Numbered from the stretch's first letter, positions 1-6,610 are shown. The stretch is 64,000 nt of DNA from a virus (IMGVR_UViG_3300010885_007382:1-64000), one strand, 5' to 3'. Numbers and translations are program-made. Notes: generated from the letters alone by a model not told the origin.

Positions 1-390
1 ATTTGCTGTATTGATAGCAGCACCTGTGCTTTGGAAGATTCTAACATTACCGGTAACATTAGCTGTAAGTGGATTACCAATGTTTACTGTACCGGTTACA
101 CCTACGTTACCACCAATAGGCATGTAAGAAAACTGTAGATTACCACTTGTCCCGATCTCAGTAATATGAACGTGTAGAGGATCACTGGTTGAAGAATTTA
201 CAGAGATAGTATTAGGAACAGTCACATTGACATTATTAGATGTAATCTGTATCGTGGTATTACCTAATGTAACGGGTAGAGGATTAGTATTGCTGACAAC
301 TTGACCATCAGGAGTGGATAGCATATTGACTTCAAATATAGTTTTCTCTTGGTTGAGAAACTGTTGGGTATCTTTTCTAAACTGCGCCAT
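1..390 (-). CDS. Virion/tail-associated protein, 3' end cut by window
   Basis: The frame is open from an ATG at 388-390 to base 1, so only the first 130 residues are seen. The start MAQFRKDTQQFL and the phrase PDGQVVSNTNPLPVTLG are typical of tail or fibre-type proteins of T4-like phages. The rest is rich in Thr, Asn, Val and Gly, as in beta-rich fibre proteins. A GGAG Shine-Dalgarno sequence and a TAAATA late-type motif lie just upstream, which fits a structural gene. The exact virion role cannot be told from the fragment. Confidence 0.7.
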   Translation of the reverse strand, partial: MAQFRKDTQQFLNQEKTIFEVNMLSTPDGQVVSNTNPLPVTLGNTTIQITSNNVNVTVPNTISVNSSTSDPLHVHITEIGTSGNLQFSYMPIGGNVGVTGTVNIGNPLTANVTGNVRIFQSTGAAINTAN

Positions 391-417
391 TACTATCCAC
401 TCCTATGAGATTACTTC

Positions 418-424
418 TATTTAT
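418..424 (-). promoter_or_regulatory. T4-like late promoter motif ATAAATA
   Basis: The minus strand reads ATAAATAG 28 bases before the ATG at 390. With T4 late-promoter geometry the transcript would start near 412, leaving a leader of about 22 bases that contains the ribosome-binding site. Confidence 0.5.
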
Positions 425-439
425 GTAATATGTAATCTA

Positions 440-1159
440 TCATAATCCCATCTCTGTCTTTTGAATGATATACTCTTTGACCACACCGGAGCGAACGATG
501 TCTTCGATGCCAAATTCTACATGGTCAAATGAAGGCATACGATTAGTGATAGCCATCAATTCACGAATACCACTCTTATCGTGGGGTCTTGTTAGATCGG
601 CCTGGCGATAGTCCCCGCAGAATATGATACGAGAGTTATTGCCAATACGTGTCATAACAGTATCAATCTCTTGAAAGTTCATATTATTACACTCATCAAC
701 AATGATAATACTATCATTAAATGTAGTGCCACGTAGAAACGATGTAGTGGTAAACTCTACAAGTCCCTTTAGTTTCAATATACGCCATCCATCACCACGA
801 CCAAATAGATCGTCACAGATTTCTTGATATGGCTGTTCATATACTTCCGCTTTCTGTGCTGGTGAACCAGGCAAGAAGCCCATGTCTCTTGAAGGGACAA
901 CGGAGCGGATGATAACAACCTTTTTATATGTCTCTTCTAATATTACCTCGTTTAGTGCTAGATATGAGGATAGAAAAGTTTTACCGGTACCGGCATAACC
1001 GTGAAGCATTAGATTAGCGCCAGAATGATATGCGTCCCACACTCTTTCTTGGTTTACTGTTAGTGGCTGGATATGACGCAATTCAAAGTGGTGATGCTGT
1101 GCAAAGTTGTCATGTTGAGGCTTCTGTGGGTTATTGGCTCTTCTCTGCTTTCTTGACAT
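440..1159 (-). CDS. phoH: PhoH-like P-loop ATPase
   Basis: The 239-residue protein has a Walker A motif GYAGTGKT at about residues 54-61 and a Walker B/DEC segment (IIIVDECNNM) near 150. A conserved RIIFCGDYRQADL motif follows. These are hallmarks of PhoH-family ATPases, which are common in T4-like phages of marine and soil bacteria. The cellular role in phage is unsettled; RNA helicase or nuclease-associated activity and phosphate-stress links have been proposed. The basic, Gln/Asn-rich first 35 residues are outside the ATPase core. A hairpin terminator upstream separates it from the preceding gene. Confidence 0.93.
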   Translation of the reverse strand: MSRKQRRANNPQKPQHDNFAQHHHFELRHIQPLTVNQERVWDAYHSGANLMLHGYAGTGKTFLSSYLALNEVILEETYKKVVIIRSVVPSRDMGFLPGSPAQKAEVYEQPYQEICDDLFGRGDGWRILKLKGLVEFTTTSFLRGTTFNDSIIIVDECNNMNFQEIDTVMTRIGNNSRIIFCGDYRQADLTRPHDKSGIRELMAITNRMPSFDHVEFGIEDIVRSGVVKEYIIQKTEMGL

Positions 1160-1207
1160 ATACTTACCTTTATTTTTATTGTTGTTCGCTTCGTCATTAC
1201 AAACAGA

Positions 1208-1240
1208 AGAAGCCGCATCCTTTTTACGGGAGCGGCTTCT
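1208..1240 (-). terminator. Intrinsic terminator upstream of phoH
   Basis: On the minus strand AGAAGCCGC pairs perfectly with GCGGCTTCT across a 15-base loop, followed by TCTGTTT. This ends the small-gene transcript before phoH. The T tract is broken, so termination may be partial. Confidence 0.6.
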
Positions 1241-1273
1241 AAACTTGGGATTGAAAGGGTTGTTGGACAGGGG

Positions 1274-1537
1274 TTAAATCTCCTTTGGGATGTCCCAACG
1301 CTTGTTAGCAACTGCGGTAGCGCCGGGCATTTTCTCTTTCACCCTACCTAATACATATTTTTGAAAATCACTTGGGGGTTTGGTTACGCCAATGTTCACT
1401 GGATCTACCATCGTGAAATTGCGTAGAACTTGCTCTAGATGTGGATTGTTCTTTGTGTATTCATCGTGTTCGGCCATAGTCATTGAGTTGGTGTGTTCCT
1501 CACCAGTCTCTTTATTCTTCCATGTATAATTAGGCAT
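1274..1537 (-). CDS. Conserved small phage protein, paralogue of its upstream neighbour
   Basis: From the start MPNYTWKNKETGEEHTNSM the protein has 87 residues. It shares the pattern MPxYxxxNKETGEE...EYTxxNPHxE with the gene just upstream, so the two arose by duplication. A longer reading beginning MIPKENV would start inside the upstream gene and breaks this alignment, so the MPNY start is preferred. The N-terminus resembles the short beta-hairpin proteins found in many T4-like phages. No enzymatic motif is visible. Confidence 0.75.
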   Translation of the reverse strand: MPNYTWKNKETGEEHTNSMTMAEHDEYTKNNPHLEQVLRNFTMVDPVNIGVTKPPSDFQKYVLGRVKEKMPGATAVANKRWDIPKEI

Positions 1538-1730
1538 CACGTTTTCCTTTGGGATCATATGTTCTGTTATTTAGTAAACCACCGTTCATTTGAGCGCCCA
1601 TAAAATGCGGTGCCGACAATAACTTTTCGTAATGTGGATGATCTTCTAGGTACTTATCTAACTCTGATATTGACATAAAAGCGTCAAACTCTTCACCCGT
1701 CTCTTTGTTGCGAAACGAATATGTAGGCAT
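1530..1730 (-). CDS. Conserved small phage protein (MPTYSFRNKETGEE type)
   Basis: This 66-residue protein is the paralogue of the downstream gene and overlaps its start by 8 bases, which suggests coupled translation. The core MPTYSFRNKETGEEFDAF followed by YLEDHPHYEK recurs widely in small proteins of T4-like phages. Function is unknown. A late-type TAAATA motif lies inside its 3' end and could drive the downstream copy separately. Confidence 0.75.
   Translation of the reverse strand: MPTYSFRNKETGEEFDAFMSISELDKYLEDHPHYEKLLSAPHFMGAQMNGGLLNNRTYDPKGKRDA
1568..1574 (-). promoter_or_regulatory. Late promoter motif CTAAATA inside a coding region
   Basis: CTAAATA on the minus strand lies 30 bases before the MPNY start of the next gene, giving a predicted leader of about 25 bases. 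It overlaps the 3' coding part of the upstream paralogue. Confidence 0.4.
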
Positions 1731-1731
1731 A

Positions 1732-2286
1732 TCAATCTCCCATATAATCTTCTAGCCAGTAAGGCATCTCACGTTTCTTCCACTTGTGAAGATGTGACTT
1801 ACCATGTTTGTAGTAGTTGCGATAGTTGATTACCGCATCCTCTGAGATGATGTATTTAGAGTCCATTGCTGGCGTTGGTTGTGTGAAGGGACCAATTGGT
1901 ATATTGTGTGGAGCAGAGATAAGACTATCATGTAAACCAGAGGATTCTACTTTATGAACCTTGCCATAACGATATGTGTATTCTACACAGTGTTCTTCCA
2001 AATAGCACCATAGCCAGTTATAGTTATTGTTAGACTGACGAACCCATACGGCCGACGGATGATTGATATGTGTAGCAGAGTATAGAAGACCATCACGCTG
2101 GTCTGGTAATCGCCAACGCTTTACATTGCGACCAGAAGCAGTCTTGTCAATGTATTCGATACCATCAAGAACACGATGGGCAGTAGAAAGCAATTGAGCA
2201 GCCTCAAGGATCATCTTGATACAGTGGCTATCAACCGCCCACTCGGCACATAGTTTAGGATCTTTGTCAATGTAAAAGATATTCAT
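1732..2286 (-). CDS. Conserved phage protein of the MNIFYxDxDPxxCA family
   Basis: The 184-residue protein starts MNIFYIDKDPKLCAEWAVDSHCIKMI and continues with EAAQLLSTAHRVLDG, a pattern I recognise from many T4-like and other large phages. It also has HPSAVWVRQSNNNYNWLW. Conserved Cys, His and Lys in the first 30 residues could form an active or metal site, but no function is established that I can state. The start overlaps the upstream stop as TAATG, so translation is probably coupled. An alternative upstream start (MLICGDL) adds seven residues. Confidence 0.8.
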   Translation of the reverse strand: MNIFYIDKDPKLCAEWAVDSHCIKMILEAAQLLSTAHRVLDGIEYIDKTASGRNVKRWRLPDQRDGLLYSATHINHPSAVWVRQSNNNYNWLWCYLEEHCVEYTYRYGKVHKVESSGLHDSLISAPHNIPIGPFTQPTPAMDSKYIISEDAVINYRNYYKHGKSHLHKWKKREMPYWLEDYMGD

Positions 2287-2612
2287 TAGATCACCGCATA
2301 TAAGCATTTGTATTTTGGATGTGGACCAATCCAGTCCATGTCACAACCATTTAGATTGCGTCTTACTTTGTTTTTATACCAGGCAAGGGCAGCACTCACG
2401 CCCATCTGTGTAATAAGTATACCACTACCAGTAGCACGAATAGCATCGGGGTCCACCAACTGCCATTGTAATTGAGGATCCAGTTTATCCCAGTTTTTAG
2501 CAACTGCCAAAGATAGTTTATCATATTCACCATCATCTATAACGTTTGTATCACAACGATAATACAAGTATGCTGACATAATCAACAATCTTGCGGCGTG
2601 ATTAGGACTCAT
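2286..2612 (-). CDS. Small protein resembling the Ia region of NAD+-dependent DNA ligase
   Basis: From MSPNHAARLL the protein has 108 residues. The segment LYYRCDTNVIDDGEYDKL resembles the YY-x-x-D-x-x-x-IsDaEYDxL motif of the N-terminal Ia region of bacterial NAD-dependent ligases. That region binds the NMN half of NAD. No adenylation domain is present, so this would be a free-standing domain. Function is unknown. It overlaps its upstream gene by 11 bases. Confidence 0.65.
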   Translation of the reverse strand: MSPNHAARLLIMSAYLYYRCDTNVIDDGEYDKLSLAVAKNWDKLDPQLQWQLVDPDAIRATGSGILITQMGVSAALAWYKNKVRRNLNGCDMDWIGPHPKYKCLYAVI

Positions 2613-2907
2613 TTGGAAGTGCCTCGCTCTTGAAGATAAATCGTTTTTTCTCTTCATCAGTCCATTCAGAAAGATAACTGCTAACCTCATTGAATACTCG
2701 CAGGTATTCTTTCTCATCAATGACACGATGGGACAAGATAGTTTCACCTATATGTTCCTGACCGAACTCCTCAAACTCAGGTTCATCACTACCAATATTC
2801 ATTGTAATATCGTCAAGCGCCCATTCATTAGGAACATTGTCAGGCAACTCAACAGCATACACATGACGAAACGTGGATACAGTTTCGACTAGGACAATCT
2901 TGCTCAT
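2602..2907 (-). CDS. Conserved hypothetical protein
   Basis: The start MSKIVLVETVSTFRHVYAVEL gives 101 residues; the longer reading starts in a region with no ribosome-binding site. The central part (DDITMNIGSDEPEFEEFGQEHIGETILSHRVIDEKEYLRVF) is a pattern seen in small proteins of several large phages. Acidic overall, no known motif. Part of a run of overlapping small genes read toward phoH. Confidence 0.7.
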   Translation of the reverse strand: MSKIVLVETVSTFRHVYAVELPDNVPNEWALDDITMNIGSDEPEFEEFGQEHIGETILSHRVIDEKEYLRVFNEVSSYLSEWTDEEKKRFIFKSEALPNES

Positions 2908-2911
2908 TATA

Positions 2912-3091
2912 TCAGTTCCTTTCGATCCAGTCAAGTATGTCTTCCAGAAACTCAATCTCGTTTCGGAAGTGATGGTCTAAACGATCAACAGGCGCATCGA
3001 TGACGCAAGCTCGGAGAACGTCAAGACGATCATAAAGTTTTTCTTTAATGTTTACCACACTACGTTTTTCTTTCTTAGCAGGTTCGGTCAT
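2912..3091 (-). CDS. Small hypothetical protein, 59 aa
   Basis: An uninterrupted frame from ATG (3089-3091) to TGA encodes a charged helical protein beginning MTEPAKKEKRSVVNIKEKL and ending DILDWIERN. It fills the space between two neighbours and overlaps the upstream stop by 17 bases. No motif recognised. Confidence 0.6.
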   Translation of the reverse strand: MTEPAKKEKRSVVNIKEKLYDRLDVLRACVIDAPVDRLDHHFRNEIEFLEDILDWIERN

Positions 3092-3269
3092 CTTCTACTT
3101 CCTCGTACCAGTGACGACAATAAAAATGATCACCACACAGATCAATCTCATATTGCGGATAACCATTGTCTAATAGCCATTGAATAGTATCTGTAACATT
3201 CTCAGGTAGAACTTTGGGAAAGCCATACTTCCAACCAGCAGGCGGATCAATGTATTCAACCTTTGACAT
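3075..3269 (-). CDS. Conserved small phage protein (DPPAGWKYGFPK type)
   Basis: The 64-residue protein begins MSKVEYIDPPAGWKYGFPK and carries WLLDNGYPQYEIDL and two His/Cys pairs (CGDHFYCRHW). The first half is a recurrent pattern in phage small proteins. Metal binding through the Cys/His cluster is possible. Function unknown. Confidence 0.7.
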   Translation of the reverse strand: MSKVEYIDPPAGWKYGFPKVLPENVTDTIQWLLDNGYPQYEIDLCGDHFYCRHWYEEVEDDRTC

Positions 3270-3381
3270 TTTTCCTCACGTTTCTTAGGAACTCAATATA
3301 CTTGGCGAGAGAGATATAGCCTTGCTGTAAGAGTAATTCCATAGCAGCAATCTTGCTTTCAATTTCTTGCTCGTTTGTCAT
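3256..3381 (-). CDS. Small hypothetical protein, 41 aa
   Basis: ATG at 3379-3381, TGA at 3256-3258. The product starts MTNEQEIESKIAAMELLLQQ and looks like one helical pair. It overlaps both neighbours by about 14-23 bases, as is common in this block. No function can be given. Confidence 0.5.
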   Translation of the reverse strand: MTNEQEIESKIAAMELLLQQGYISLAKYIEFLRNVRKNVKG

Positions 3382-3733
3382 GTTTCACCTCATCAATGTG
3401 GCTGCAACGTTTGCGGAAGTTAAAGGCAGTGCAATCGCAAGAATAGCGGTTAAAATTGCCTCTGGTGACAATGTAGGAACGCTTATCACCAGGAACGAGA
3501 GTAACACCATCGTCAAAGTTTTCATTTCCTGTCCATGCCTCCACTATATCACGTTTATCAAGAATGCGGGCTGGTGCATCTAAATCACCAGTGGTTAACA
3601 TAAACTCATATTCGGATAACCATTTGGGCTTAGGAACAACCACACGACCTTCGTAATAGTTATACATAGGCTGTGGAACGTAGTGAGAACCCGGCTTGTA
3701 GGCCGAGTTCTTATATTTCACTTTAAGACGCAT
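3359..3733 (-). CDS. Protein with SWIM-like zinc finger
   Basis: The 124-residue protein ends with SCDCTAFNFRKRCSHIDEV. The spacing C-x-C-x(9)-C-x-H is that of a SWIM zinc finger, which binds DNA or protein partners. Upstream of it is a beta-rich segment (RSYIVTRGNFNRYSCDC) that is the usual partner of SWIM fingers. A basic, Tyr-rich N-terminus precedes. A regulatory or DNA-binding role is inferred; the target is unknown. Confidence 0.7.
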   Translation of the reverse strand: MRLKVKYKNSAYKPGSHYVPQPMYNYYEGRVVVPKPKWLSEYEFMLTTGDLDAPARILDKRDIVEAWTGNENFDDGVTLVPGDKRSYIVTRGNFNRYSCDCTAFNFRKRCSHIDEVKHDKRARN

Positions 3734-3993
3734 TAGAGAACCTTCATATCTATAGTTGACTCAAAAAACTTTTTCAAGTCACTTTCAAATGTGGAGTCTT
3801 TCATAGAAAAGTCTTTCCAGCAAATGAAAGCCTGATAGAGATTATGGATCTCATCTAATGTGCGATGGAGTGCCTCTACATCTTCATCAGTTTGACCAGG
3901 TAACATAACTTGATAGTCACGTAGTTCAAGTTCCTCGATCAAAGTATCGTCATCAATATCAGTTAGATTGATTTGGATAGTTGCATAAGTCAT
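3733..3993 (-). CDS. Hypothetical acidic protein
   Basis: The 86-residue protein starts MTYATIQINLTDIDDDTLIEEL and has an acidic helical middle. It abuts the SWIM-finger gene by one base, so the two are co-translated. No known motif. Confidence 0.65.
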   Translation of the reverse strand: MTYATIQINLTDIDDDTLIEELELRDYQVMLPGQTDEDVEALHRTLDEIHNLYQAFICWKDFSMKDSTFESDLKKFFESTIDMKVL

Positions 3994-4010
3994 AGAAGCA
4001 CTCCTGTAGA

Positions 4011-4541
4011 TTAGAGAAGTTTCTGAAGATCAAGACCTTCAATGCTATCCCAGTCACGGTCAACATTGAATGAGGTACCAACCTCACCAGTGTTACCAAA
4101 TTGCTCGGTCACATCATCGTATTCACGGACACGCTTTGCAACCTTGGTCTGTTTAGCACCAACAGCCTTTAGCTTGGCAAGATTAGCTGCCTTGATTTCA
4201 GCAATTGACTTGGTTGACTTAGCAGGCTTAGCCACCTTAGCAGCCTTAACCTTAGGAGCCTTAGCAGCACCACGAGAAGCGGAAGCAGTAGCACCACGAA
4301 TAGCCGCAGCATCGGCAGGCTCTTTGATAAGAGTGTAGGAGACAATCTTGCGACCATCTTTGTTATTACTAAACTCAAACCCTAGCTCACGGAGATAGAA
4401 CACAAACTTGGAACTATACTCACCACCGACGATCTGGTCGATAGCTTCGGGAGTAAACGGGACACCTGGCTGAATAGCAGGAAGAACCCGAGCGGCACGC
4501 TTGATATAACGGTCACGATATTTTGTAGCATTGATACCCAT
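4011..4541 (-). CDS. Hypothetical protein with Ala/Lys-rich linker
   Basis: Residues 1-75 look like a small winged-helix or helical domain (FTPEAIDQIVGGEYSSKFVFYL). Residues 80-140 are a low-complexity Ala/Lys/Pro linker of histone-like character. The tail is acidic. The composition suggests nucleic-acid binding, but this is inference. It is the first gene after a strong palindrome-marked sigma70-type promoter, so it should be made early. Confidence 0.7.
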   Translation of the reverse strand: MGINATKYRDRYIKRAARVLPAIQPGVPFTPEAIDQIVGGEYSSKFVFYLRELGFEFSNNKDGRKIVSYTLIKEPADAAAIRGATASASRGAAKAPKVKAAKVAKPAKSTKSIAEIKAANLAKLKAVGAKQTKVAKRVREYDDVTEQFGNTGEVGTSFNVDRDWDSIEGLDLQKLL

Positions 4542-4575
4542 GATTAGTCACCTTTCTTTTCCATTCAATAAACGT

Positions 4576-4603
4576 ATTATAGCAGGTCTGTGGAATATGT
4601 CAA
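4576..4603 (-). promoter_or_regulatory. Sigma70-type promoter TTGACA-N16-TATAAT
   Basis: On the minus strand the -35 box TTGACA (4598-4603) and -10 box TATAAT (4576-4581) are both perfect, with a 16-base spacer. It reads into the gene starting at 4541. A 17-bp palindrome lies 21 bases upstream. Confidence 0.85.
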
Positions 4604-4624
4604 GGAAAATCGTTTGTCAACAGG

Positions 4625-4641
4625 TGCGACATGTTGTCGCA
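4625..4641. promoter_or_regulatory. 17-bp palindromic operator, copy 1
   Basis: TGCGACATGTTGTCGCA: two perfect 7-base arms around a 3-base centre, 21 bp upstream of the -35 box. The same element occurs near 5369, 7030 and 52482, each time just upstream of a strong promoter. A regulator-binding site is the natural reading. Confidence 0.75.
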
Positions 4642-4665
4642 TCCCTGGATGTAAACTGTTTACAG

Positions 4666-4869
4666 TCATTGAATGACAACGCCCTCTGGCCAGAAATCCT
4701 CACCGAAGAAACTATCCAAGATTGCCTCGATAGTTTCAAGATCGACCTCAACCGAACACCGATCATTCACATAATTCAAAACGTCGGTATCCATCACAAT
4801 GCCGGGAGTGCTCACGGCATCAACAACCAACTCCTGAACCTCAAGATACAAGTCAGACATTCTAGACAT
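4666..4869 (-). CDS. Small hypothetical protein, tandem paralogue A
   Basis: The 67-residue acidic protein contains LYLEVQELVVDAVSTPGI followed by DVLNYVNDRCSVEVDLETIEAIL. The upstream 58-aa gene has the same layout (LVYKEIEKLVIEIVSSPGI, VHEYVNKRSSVPVNKETIEFIV), so this is a tandem duplication. A GAGG ribosome-binding site precedes the ATG. The fold looks all-helical; function unknown. Confidence 0.65.
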   Translation of the reverse strand: MSRMSDLYLEVQELVVDAVSTPGIVMDTDVLNYVNDRCSVEVDLETIEAILDSFFGEDFWPEGVVIQ

Positions 4870-4878
4870 TTTATTACC

Positions 4879-5055
4879 TCAATGATGATTGCCAAGAGAA
4901 AACCACTTATCAACTATAAACTCAATTGTCTCCTTATTAACCGGAACAGAAGAACGCTTATTGACATATTCATGAACCTGTTTATCAAAATGGATGCCTG
5001 GCGAGGACACAATCTCAATAACCAGTTTCTCAATTTCTTTATAAACAAGGGACAT
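4879..5055 (-). CDS. Small hypothetical protein, tandem paralogue B, 58 aa
   Basis: ATG at 5053-5055 and TGA at 4879-4881. It starts MSLVYKEIEKLVIEIVSSPG. Its similarity to the next gene supports that both are real. Function unknown. Confidence 0.65.
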   Translation of the reverse strand: MSLVYKEIEKLVIEIVSSPGIHFDKQVHEYVNKRSSVPVNKETIEFIVDKWFSLGNHH

Positions 5056-5056
5056 C

Positions 5057-5290
5057 TTACAACCCCGCTATATTATCGATTACAGACTGATCAACGGAAG
5101 CGACACCAATTGCACCACGAAGCCACTTATTGATATGCTTACTAGTTGTTCTAGACCAATTGTGATTGGTTCTAAAGAAGCCTTCGCCAGGAACATGAGC
5201 GGCGACAGGTGTTTTGTAAGAGAATAAAACTTGGATTCCACTATTGAGTTGGACGAGATTTTGGTTTGAACCAAGAGGGATAAGTTTCAT
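5057..5290 (-). CDS. Conserved small phage protein
   Basis: The 77-residue protein begins MKLIPLGSNQNLVQLNSGIQVLFSY, then TPVAAHVPG, then NWSRTTSKHINKWL. This combination is familiar from small proteins of diverse phages. The second half may form a helix-turn-helix-like segment, but there is no firm assignment. First gene after a palindrome-marked promoter. Confidence 0.7.
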   Translation of the reverse strand: MKLIPLGSNQNLVQLNSGIQVLFSYKTPVAAHVPGEGFFRTNHNWSRTTSKHINKWLRGAIGVASVDQSVIDNIAGL

Positions 5291-5319
5291 ATTAAGATTT
5301 CCTTTCTGATTATATAATC

Positions 5320-5347
5320 ATTATACCACATCTATAGGAAAAGTCAA
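5320..5347 (-). promoter_or_regulatory. Sigma70-type promoter TTGACT-N16-TATAAT
   Basis: Minus strand: -35 at 5342-5347, -10 at 5320-5325, 16-base spacer. It drives the gene starting at 5290. The operator palindrome again sits exactly 21 bases upstream. Confidence 0.85.
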
Positions 5348-5368
5348 TGTAAACCTAATTGTCAACGA

Positions 5369-5385
5369 TGCGACAAGTTGTCGCA
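5369..5385. promoter_or_regulatory. 17-bp palindromic operator, copy 2
   Basis: TGCGACAAGTTGTCGCA, perfect 7-base arms. It lies between the tRNA cluster and the promoter at 5320. Confidence 0.75.
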
Positions 5386-5402
5386 CCCTCTGTATGTAAA
5401 CT

Positions 5403-5476
5403 TGGAGCGGAGGATGGGAGTCGAACCCACGCTTACAGGGTGGAAGCCTATCGTGCTACCGTAACACTTCCTCCGC
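5403..5476 (-). tRNA. tRNA-Gly (UCC)
   Basis: On the minus strand GCGGAGG pairs with CCTCCGC, with discriminator T and encoded CCA. The anticodon loop is CTTCCAC (anticodon UCC) and the T-loop TTCGACT. Last of four tRNAs in transcription order. Confidence 0.93.
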
Positions 5477-5480
5477 ATAT

Positions 5481-5555
5481 TGGTGATCCCAGTCGGACTC
5501 GAACCGGCATTGACGGCGTGAAAGGCCGTTGTCCTAACCATTAGACGATGGGACC
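5481..5555 (-). tRNA. tRNA-Glu (UUC)
   Basis: Acceptor GGTCCCA/TGGGATC, anticodon loop CTTTCAC (UUC), T-loop TTCGAGT, CCA encoded. One C-A mismatch is seen in the T stem. Confidence 0.93.
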
Positions 5556-5559
5556 AAAT

Positions 5560-5636
5560 TGGCGATCTGGACGGGACTCGAACCCGTGGTCTTCGCCGTG
5601 ACAGGGCGATGTTTTCACCAACTAAACTACCAGACC
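5560..5636 (-). tRNA. tRNA-Asp (GUC)
   Basis: Acceptor GGTCTGG/CCAGATC, anticodon loop CTGTCAC (GUC), T arm ACGGG-TTCGAGT-CCCGT, discriminator G and CCA encoded. Confidence 0.93.
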
Positions 5637-5637
5637 A

Positions 5638-5712
5638 TGGAGTTCCGTCCCGGAGTTCAACCGAGTTCTCAAGGATTTGCAGTCCTGCGCCTTAGCATCC
5701 GACCCACGGAAC
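5638..5712 (-). tRNA. tRNA-Cys (GCA), atypical
   Basis: Acceptor GTTCCGT/ACGGAAC, anticodon loop CTGCAAA (GCA), discriminator T as in other tRNA-Cys, CCA encoded. The T-loop reads TTGAACT instead of TTCGANT and the D arm pairs poorly. It may be a degenerate or unusual tRNA. Confidence 0.85.
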
Positions 5713-5713
5713 A

Positions 5714-5884
5714 TCAATAGTTTTCTACAGTTGACCATGTAAGATAATTTGGATCCTTTAGATAGTAATCAATATAACGACAAGCCGCTATTCTTGAGAT
5801 ACCATAAAATGTAATAGTGTGTGCATCAGACTCCTCATCATCATCGGCCCAGATAGTTAGATTAAAAGTCTTTACCTTAGCCAT
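5714..5884 (-). CDS. Small hypothetical protein, 56 aa
   Basis: ATG at 5882-5884, TGA at 5714-5716. It starts MAKVKTFNLTIWADDDEESDAH and has a TFYGISRIAACRYIDYYL helix. A GGAG ribosome-binding site precedes it. It ends just before the tRNA cluster. Function unknown. Confidence 0.65.
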   Translation of the reverse strand: MAKVKTFNLTIWADDDEESDAHTITFYGISRIAACRYIDYYLKDPNYLTWSTVENY

Positions 5885-5895
5885 TTTATATCTCC

Positions 5896-6102
5896 TTAAA
5901 AGTTTGCCGAGTCATCATAGGCAAATGTTTCAATTGCCTGTGTTTCATCTTTATCAGCAAATATAACTATATCGTTTTCCATAACCTCATTAACGGCACG
6001 AAGATCCCATAACCTATGAATAAAGTCAGGAGTTCCAAACACCTTGACGGCTGTGTTATAACGGTTATCTTTGAACCCTACAAAGTGAATGGCATTATTC
6101 AT
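5896..6102 (-). CDS. Small hypothetical protein
   Basis: From MNNAIHFVGFKDNRYNTAVKVFG the protein has 68 residues. The stretch VGFKDNRYNTAVKVFGTPDFIHRLWD recurs in phage small proteins. The longer frame starting 10 codons earlier overlaps the upstream gene and is less likely. Function unknown. Confidence 0.65.
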   Translation of the reverse strand: MNNAIHFVGFKDNRYNTAVKVFGTPDFIHRLWDLRAVNEVMENDIVIFADKDETQAIETFAYDDSANF

Positions 6103-6103
6103 A

Positions 6104-6319
6104 CTAATCCTCCACAATCTTGCCAGCATCAAAAGAAGGAGCAGCGCCTAATAGGATCTCACGGATCTCAGTCCATTCAGGACCATCCACCACCTCAGCA
6201 TTTTCCAGTCCATAGGCGTATTCGGCTTCCTGAGCCTGAGAGAGATATTTGTAAGCGCCCAAAAGATAAGAACCCTCATAAGGCATACAATGAAAGAGAG
6301 CATATACAGACATTTCCAT
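6104..6319 (-). CDS. Small hypothetical protein, VYAxxxxxPYEG paralogue 1
   Basis: The 71-residue protein begins MEMSVYALFHCMPYEGSYLLGAY. Two genes upstream another protein starts MSEVYAVIWSVPYEGENLMGVF, so they are paralogues. Both have an N-terminal beta-hairpin and a charged helical tail. Function unknown. Confidence 0.65.
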   Translation of the reverse strand: MEMSVYALFHCMPYEGSYLLGAYKYLSQAQEAEYAYGLENAEVVDGPEWTEIREILLGAAPSFDAGKIVED

Positions 6320-6322
6320 TTA

Positions 6323-6424
6323 TCATTCTCCAAAGTATGCGATAAGCCCAACGCCAAAAGCGAGGCCGACAAGGATTGCGAACAGCGCAAAGCACTGGAC
6401 CATTTGTTCATCATCTTTGAACAT
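6323..6424 (-). CDS. Small membrane protein, 33 aa
   Basis: ATG at 6422-6424, TGA at 6323-6325. Residues 9-30 form one hydrophobic helix (FALFAILVGLAFGVGLIA). It overlaps the upstream stop codon. Likely an inner-membrane micropeptide; role unknown. Confidence 0.5.
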   Translation of the reverse strand: MFKDDEQMVQCFALFAILVGLAFGVGLIAYFGE

Positions 6425-6609
6425 TACACAGTCTCCCCAACAATAAACATGTCTTCATATACCTTGTTCAACTCTAGCTTACGGATTTCTAAGTTTTCGT
6501 CTTTTTGATCCAGCACGTATCGGCGAGCTTTCACGTAGTCCGAAAACACACCCATAAGGTTTTCACCCTCATATGGCACAGACCATATCACAGCATAAAC
6601 TTCCGACAT
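6424..6609 (-). CDS. Small hypothetical protein, VYAxxxxxPYEG paralogue 2
   Basis: Starting at MSEVYAVIWSVPYEG the protein has 61 residues. The longer open frame runs through the two upstream genes and has no start signal. Paralogous to the gene ending at 6104. Function unknown. Confidence 0.6.
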   Translation of the reverse strand: MSEVYAVIWSVPYEGENLMGVFSDYVKARRYVLDQKDENLEIRKLELNKVYEDMFIVGETV

Positions 6610-6610
6610 G

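Noticed and set aside
1060-1311. Minus-strand 83-codon frame near phoH
   Set aside because: It overlaps the phoH start and the terminator in another frame and has no ribosome-binding site.
4531-5133. Long plus-strand frame of 200 codons
   Set aside because: It runs antisense across the palindrome-marked promoter and two paralogous minus-strand genes, and its product has no recognisable domain.
5359-5544. Plus-strand frame across the tRNA cluster
   Set aside because: Its translation reads antisense through two tRNA genes; such products are known annotation artefacts.
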